A stretch of DNA of 64,000 nt, taken from the NCBI GenBank assembly GCA_020746875.1, contig JAGTJL010000009.1:806001-870000 (forward strand). Reading direction: 5' to 3'. A model generated the notes under the pieces. It was not told the DNA's origin and did not search any database. It was given only the letters and a program-made list of their open reading frames with translations. The position numbers were made by a program, and so were the translations under genes. This DNA is from Rhexocercosporidium sp. MPI-PUGE-AT-0058. Lineage: Eukaryota; Ascomycota; Leotiomycetes; Helotiales. Each line of letters opens with the position of its first letter. Position 1 is the stretch's first letter. Below, in pieces: positions 58,568-64,000 of this stretch.

Positions 58568-59038
58568 TCAATCATCCACGTCATCCCAAGGTGGATTTCC
58601 CTCCCAGACTCTTTTCCCACCGCCCATCTCAAGCCTCTGCCTTATTTCTCTCAAACGACAATAATCCGCCTTTGATTTCCAGACTTCAGGCGTATCCCAC
58701 AACCTGACCGTGCTCAGTATCTTGTTCAATGCCACATCAGCCCTCCTCATCTTGTCCTCAACGATGAATTGATCGCGTGGCTTGCAGCCCTTCAAACTCC
58801 AGATCTCAACATCCAAAGCATACCGTTTGCGGATGAGTTCGTGGAGTTCACGGATCTCCAATGCTGTGACTTTGCGTCCGCGTGCAACGGCCTGTGGTTG
58901 ATCACCGGGCTGGAGAGGTTGTGGTGGGAGAACGAGAGCGAGCTGAGCTGAGGTTGCGGTGGAGATGGTCGAGTCTGTGGCGCTTATCGAGAGTGAGGAA
59001 TGCCCAGATCTGGGTCTTTTACGAAATAAATTACGCAT
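58568..59038 (-). CDS. Small hypothetical protein
   Basis: A 156-aa frame without introns. It has a basic N-terminus (MRNLFRKRPRSGHSS), a Ser/Thr/Ala-rich then Pro/Gln-rich linker, and a charged helical C-terminal half (LEIRELHELIRKRYALDVEIW, then KMRRADVALNKIL and LREIRQRLEMGG), ending in WDDVDD. I do not recognise a family. The C-terminal half has coding character (balanced helix pattern, Trp at regular places). No signal peptide. Confidence 0.65.
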   Translation of the reverse strand: MRNLFRKRPRSGHSSLSISATDSTISTATSAQLALVLPPQPLQPGDQPQAVARGRKVTALEIRELHELIRKRYALDVEIWSLKGCKPRDQFIVEDKMRRADVALNKILSTVRLWDTPEVWKSKADYCRLREIRQRLEMGGGKRVWEGNPPWDDVDD

Positions 59039-59845
59039 CGGGTCCTCTGGTCGTGGAGAAAAAAAAATGAGAAATCTGTGATTTATGTATCGTTAGTCAA
59101 AGCTGGTGCGGCACCTTCCGCTTTTTTAAAGGCGAGGATGCGATGCCTCTTGCCTGGTCGCAGGAAGGTGGACGAGCCGAACACGGGCATGGAGTGGTTT
59201 GGCCGAACGACTTGGTCTGTTGACTTTAGCACTTACCTGTTTAACTTTTGAAAGGGGCCTTGTCTTTCTGGAGTTCAATTTCTGGTATGGCAGCATGTTA
59301 TCTATTCCTGTCCCGTTCTTGAACGCCATCTGCCAAGCCAATAATTCATGTATGTACGTCTGGTACTGCATGAAGCAACCTCAACATCTTCACACTAGCC
59401 TACCACCAATGACGATGGCATTCTGCATCTATGATTTGCCAGCCTTGTCTACTTAGGCGCTGTGGTTTTTGCTTTTTGGACACTATCGGTGAGAGGACGC
59501 GAAAATGATTCACTTCTCTGCTTCGAGGTTTAAGGCGGGAGCCTTGCAAGGCTTTTGTAAAATCGTGGAAGCTGAGAGTGGGTATCGTGAGCGTCCCTCT
59601 ACTCGAGTAAGGAGCAAAGTTATACGCTGCTGTAATAGTGTGTTCTGAGCGTCTTTCCACACTTCGCAGGCGCTAAATCCGCCAATGTCGCCAACTTAGA
59701 CTAGACTTTGACCTTGCTGATGATGATCAGAACGGAAGAGTGCTATGCTTCGTACTCTGAGTGGTAAATGAATAAATATACTACTGTTATGGAAAGTTTG
59801 AAACCCAAGAAGCGACCAAATATCCAGAGCTACCTCTGGGTAACT
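59039..59845. other. Intergenic, no gene seen
   Basis: Promoter of the small hypothetical gene and 3' end of the coiled-coil gene. An A-run at about 59061 and a TTTTTTAAA string at about 59122 are present. Nothing else is evident. Confidence 0.5.
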
Positions 59846-62386
59846 TCAATTTGTAGAAAACACGCTGAACTTCCCCTTACAATCCATGATCAGTTCATTC
59901 TTGTCCAGTTTCTCTCCCTGCGCATTGCCCATCCTTCTTAACTCCGGAATTACCACCAGACCCAATTTTCCGTCTCTATTCACAGCTTCGAATCGGCTTC
60001 TTGTTGGCTCGATATCGGTATCTGACATCAGAACGAACATTCGGTATCGCTGTTGCCCAATCTCCATCCATAGCTTTGCAGCCTTCCTCACTAGATCGCC
60101 CATTCTCTGCTTTTCACTGGAGCTGACTGCTGAAACCTTCCCCAACTCTTCGAAGAGCTCCTGTACAGTTTCTGTCACCGATCGTTCGTAATCGCGTTTA
60201 AGGGCATTCTTGGGATCTACTCCTCCTGATGCTTGACTTGTTGCCTCCACACACTTCTTCATGGTTTCGTACCGCCAAACCTCTGATTCTTTCGTCGGTC
60301 GTGGTCCAAGTATCTGGGAAGAGGAAACTCCGCTATCTACTCTAGATTAGCGATCAATTGAAGGGCATTCATTAGTCTATACATACCTGACCCAAATTCA
60401 TGTATCCAGTCCCTTTCCAATGCTTTCCCTTCCTCCCCCAAAACCCGAAATGGCGTACAAAAGACTCTCTCGTAAAGTATAACCCAAAGTGTGTTTTGAA
60501 TCAGGTACTGTTTCATACGCCGCTCATTCTCAGAATGTTGCAAAGACTGATCAGGAAATGGCCAAGTTGAGACCTGACGTTGGTCCCAGCGGATCCGAGC
60601 AAGATCATCGACCTCGCTACTGATCTCTTGAAACCGGTAAGACAGCTCATGATCGCTCATTGCCTTGAAATGATCTCTCTTCACAAGAGCCCCTTTAAGA
60701 ACCTCGACACTCTCTTGCAGCCCTCTAGTAAGGGATATTTTCTCCTTCTCGTGAGAAGCTCGCATTTCTGTCTTCTCAGATTCGTATTCGGCCTTCAGCG
60801 CATCCACCCTTCTGTCCCTGCCCTCGATCTCTTGCTCCAGCTGTATGCTCATCTCTCCTAATCTCTTATCGTACTGGCTCTTAGCATTCCGCAAATCCGC
60901 TACCAGTGCTTTCTTCTCATTCTCGTAATTTGCCACCATCTGGTCTAACTTTAGGGCGTGGTTTCTTTCCAACTGGTTCGTCTCGATGGCGAAGTCTTGA
61001 GAGATTCGGAATCGCTCATCTTCGTTCCGGCGGTTTATAGCTGCGATCTCCAATCTATGAGTTTCCGCCACGCTGGAAAGGGACTGCTGGGTATCATGTA
61101 GTCTCCGCTCCAACTCCGATCTGATTCTCACCAGCTCCTGCTCTGCGGCAATCTTATTTTCATACTTCTCTTGCTCGTGCCGATCTCTCAAGGCTTTCAT
61201 GTCGGTGTCGGTTTTATTCTTCAAGAGCGTCAATTGGCTTTTCAATCGCTGTCTCTGCAGATCGTGTTCATCGGCTTGGGCTTTTCCCTCTCGTTGGTGC
61301 TCTCCCCGAAGTCTGTTCATCTGATCCTCATGCCTATGTTCTTGAGAATTGAAATGACTTTCGACAGCTAACAGCCGACCCTCAAGTATGCCAATCTCTC
61401 GCTGATGCTTCCTCTGGATTTGGGCGATGTCTTCGTTCAGCTTCCAGGTTCTCTGAGACAGGGTCTTTTCGGACTCTATCTGCAGAGACTTGAAGCTTGT
61501 TTCCAATTTTTTCAGAGTTTGTTCAACCTCTTGTCTCCCCCACGTAGCATCTTTATATGCTTGGATCACGATCTTCATGGTAACTTCAATGTCCGCCGGC
61601 GAGCGAAGGTTGGTCACCAGAGCATCGAAGCGTGGAGAAGGGCAGCCATGCCTTAGTTCATCAAGAATAGGATACAGGTTTTCCAGAATCATGTTCCAGT
61701 CTATTCGTGACTCGGTGTCATGAAGTTCTGGCTCGAATGGCTCGGTCTTTCCGAACGAGTTTCCTTTGTTTTCCAGGCTAGTAATCTCTGACACTGAAGA
61801 CCTATTCATCTCGGGAGCTTGGCGCATGCTATCTTGTGCCACAAAGCTGTTGATGTCTGACTCTTGACGAGGTCTTGGACTTGGAGGTTCATTTCGACTT
61901 CTCACTCGTTGGTCTGAAACTTCGTTGCGGGAAGATACGTGCGGACCACTAAAGCCTGCGTTTGGAGAAGAGCCCGAGAAATTCGCATTAGAGGTGCCAT
62001 AATTTATCGGTGATTCTCCAGGGTAGTTCATTGGCCGTTCTTGCTGTGTATCTTGCTCGTAGGATGTCTCCCGACCTTCTGATCTCGAGGCGGAAGGATC
62101 CTCCCTTGCTGTGCTTCGTCGATGTCCCCGACGACGTTGCGAGGTATGACCACGACCACTTTGGTCATTCGCCCAAGCTGCATTGGCGCCACTCTGAGCT
62201 TCTATTTTCCCAGCCTTTTCTTTCCGAGCTTCTTCTTTTAGACGTTGACGTTCTTCAGATTCTTCTGAGTTTGGCCCTGTCTGTCTGCCTGTTAACGCGC
62301 CCCGAAATTCTCTGAGAAGCCTGCTTCGTCTGCTGGAAAGTAAGTGAGGAGCTTCTCTTGACGTTTCAGATGACTTACTTTCCCAT
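59846..62386 (-). CDS. Large coiled-coil protein, fungal, with 8-nt first coding exon
   Basis: Three exons: 62386-62379 (8 nt), 62332-60387 and 60336-59846; 814 aa. Both introns are GT-AG with matching phases. The start reads MGNRRSRLLREFRGALTGR once the tiny exon is joined. Residues 30-230 are polar and disordered, then come a conserved-looking helical block (WNMILENLYPILDELRHG) and a long coiled coil of about 300 residues, rich in Glu/Lys/Gln/Arg with many His. A mixed helical C-terminal domain follows (ARIRWDQRQVSTWPF, then LWVILYERVF, and after the last intron YERSVTETVQELFEELG). I cannot name the family; scaffolding or a cytoskeletal role is only suggested by the coiled coil. Confidence 0.82.
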
Positions 62387-62685
62387 ATTCTCGGCTTCTA
62401 GCTTATATTTCCATTAAATTTCAAAAGAATCTTTCCCTCCAGGGAGCAGGCTGAGTGCCAATATTTAGAGAGCTGAACCTTGTGGAACTGCTGCAGCTGC
62501 ACAGGGGCACGGGCCTGGTGGCCTGGTCTGCTGTGGTCTGAAGGCTGAGTGAGCTGAGCTGCTGGGCTTCCCGTCCAGCTTTGCAGCACCACACCAGGAA
62601 TTACTTTGGAAGGGTAGGCCTGAAGAGACCAACCTTCTTCTCCCAGCTTCGTAACTTCTCCAGTATTTTATTGGTTTCGCTATCA
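62387..62685. promoter_or_regulatory. Compact divergent promoter between coiled-coil and Hsp70-like genes
   Basis: Only 299 bases separate the start codons of two genes transcribed away from each other, so both core promoters must lie here or inside the genes. I see no TATA-like element close to either start. Confidence 0.6.
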
Positions 62686-64000
62686 ATGGAAGCTCCAGAA
62701 GTACAAGAACAACGTCTGGTCGTTGCGATCGACTATGGCACGACTTACACAGGTAGAAGAAGTCAGGCTGGCAAACACTCGCATCTGCTAACACTGAAAC
62801 AGGAGTGGCAATTGCTACACCAACAGGCAACCGAGCGCACCTGAACGAGATCGATGTTGTCGAAGATTGGGGACCTGGGATGGGAAACTCGAAGAAAATC
62901 CCAAGTGTCATATCCTATTCTCTCAAAACACAAAAAGGCGAGCAGCAGTGGGGAGCAGATCTAAGCCCTCAGGCTATCGCGATGGTGCATACCAAATTGC
63001 AGCTGGATGTTGTTGAGCCTGAAGCTGAGTTGGATTTGGTCTTACAGTCGTTGGATGGAATGTGGAACCTCGACTTTCAATACATCAAAAGCCAAGAAGG
63101 GAATCCTAAGTACACATGCAAGGGTCCCGAGGAGATTGTTGAGGATTATCTGAGCCATGTATTCGCGTTCCTCCTCGAAGCCGTGTCAACTTTCACAGTC
63201 GAGTTGAGGCGCGAGATACCAGTCGATATTGTTGCCACTGTTCCAGCAGTAAGATAACAAAATTTTCAAGCGTTTCAATTCTAACAACTGCTCGCTTCTA
63301 GGAATGGGGGTACAGAGCTAAGAATTCGACCTTTCGCGCGCTCGAGAGAGCCGGTTTCAACAGAATGACATTCCCGAACTTGAAAGATCTGTTACTAGTA
63401 TCAGAGCCGAAAGCTGCTGCTATTTACACGGCTCGGTATCTGAAGGAGGCAAACGGGGGCAATTTTCTCAGGGTTGGTTCCTGCTGAATTAGTACTTGAA
63501 CAATATGCTTACCAGCCAACAGCAAGGCGAATGTTTTGTACTTTGTGATGCAGGTGGTGGAACTGTCGTATGTATACCAGCCAGTGGTTCTCCAAGGAAA
63601 TAGAGCTAAAAGCATTTAGGACGTCGTATCTTACAAGGTCAAGCAGCTAGAGCCGACCTTTGAGATTGAGCCCGTAACATTAGCAACAGGCAAGTGATGC
63701 CAGTGGAAGGAGTATATTGGCTGTGAAAGTACTGACTTCAAGAGGGGCGAAATGTGGATCCATCTTCATCAACCTCGCCTTCAAGACCTGGCTCAGGAAT
63801 TTGATCGGACACAGACTCTACCAAGAACTAGATCAAGCACAACCGGTCGACAGAATTAGCTCTCATGATGCTGAAGGTGAAAGAATGCGTGCGTTGATGA
63901 AAACGTTCAACTTGTACAAACGAAAATTTCAGAAGGGGCACAGAGACATCAAGATCGACCTGCCAGAGCCTTTCGAGAACCTAGATCTAGACAACCGGGT
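62686..64000 (+). CDS. Hsp70-family protein, HSPA12-like fungal type (cut by window end)
   Basis: Exons: 62686-62752, 62803-63248, 63302-63472, 63523-63567, 63620-63689 and 63745 to the window end. Phases agree throughout. The intron after 63689 has a GC donor (GCAAGT); the others are GT-AG. The ATPase phosphate-1 loop reads VAIDYGTTYTG and is split by intron 1. The phosphate-2 loop is VLCDAGGGTVDVVSY, split by intron 4. Between them lie WGYRAKNSTFRALERAGF and LLLVSEPKAAAIYTARYL, with the EPxAAA signature of actin-like Hsp70 relatives. Fungal HSPA12-like proteins are numerous and variable; many lack a substrate-binding domain. Cytosolic ATPase role is inferred. The 3' end is outside the window. 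Confidence 0.88.

Noticed and set aside
1..64000. CRISPR arrays, rRNA genes, transposon open frames
   Set aside because: None seen; the only sizeable tandem array is the TPR-coding one, and no transposase or reverse-transcriptase motif was recognised.

Overview
The window is nuclear DNA of a filamentous ascomycete fungus. Genes carry several short (about 48-75 bp) GT-AG introns with CTAAC/CTGAC-type branch sites, there are no operons, and the gene families are typical of Pezizomycotina: Clr5-domain protein, Zn2Cys6 regulator, 2EXR proteins, SesA/NB-ARC/TPR NLR-like protein, HSPA12-like Hsp70, fungal P450, Mug190-type C2 protein. The family mix, including several 2EXR genes, suggests a leotiomycete (Helotiales-like) fungus. 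That placement is inference only.

Layout. 1-6.7 kb: a 5'-truncated PLP-homeostasis (YggS/PROSC) gene, a small hypothetical protein, and two small secreted proteins (a GPI-type Ser/Thr-rich one with an internal duplication and a six-cysteine, Kex2-processed one). 6.7-20.3 kb: a large C2/SMP tricalbin-like membrane protein, a subtilase with a PA domain, a hypothetical protein, a cytochrome P450 and a Clr5-domain protein. 20.3-26.8 kb: sparse DNA around a SesA/NB-ARC/TPR NLR-like gene with almost identical TPR repeats. 26.8-45.5 kb: a mixed region with four 2EXR genes, a damaged DUF4185-like secreted protein, a PNGase A-like amidase, a damaged 2OG-Fe(II) oxygenase, a CNNM/Mam3-type membrane protein and a degenerate kinase. 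46.4-64 kb: conserved housekeeping-like genes (membrane protein, Zn2Cys6 regulator, J-domain protein, Cys-rich membrane protein, coiled-coil protein) and an HSPA12-like Hsp70 gene cut by the window end.

Most promising biology: the NLR-like gene at 22.5-25.6 kb. One polypeptide appears to combine a SesA-type death-effector domain, a Gly/Asn/Gln-rich motif resembling fungal signalling-amyloid motifs, an NB-ARC switch and a rapidly evolving TPR sensor. Also notable are two micro-exons (13 and 10 nt) that encode the start of a zinc cluster, and GC-AG introns in two genes.

Caveat: at least seven gene models need a one-base shift, mostly in G or C runs, to join clearly continuous protein frames. 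This may be real decay or homopolymer consensus error, so frameshift calls need raw-read support. All exon joins were worked out by eye from splice signals, reading frame and family resemblance. No alignment or search was run.
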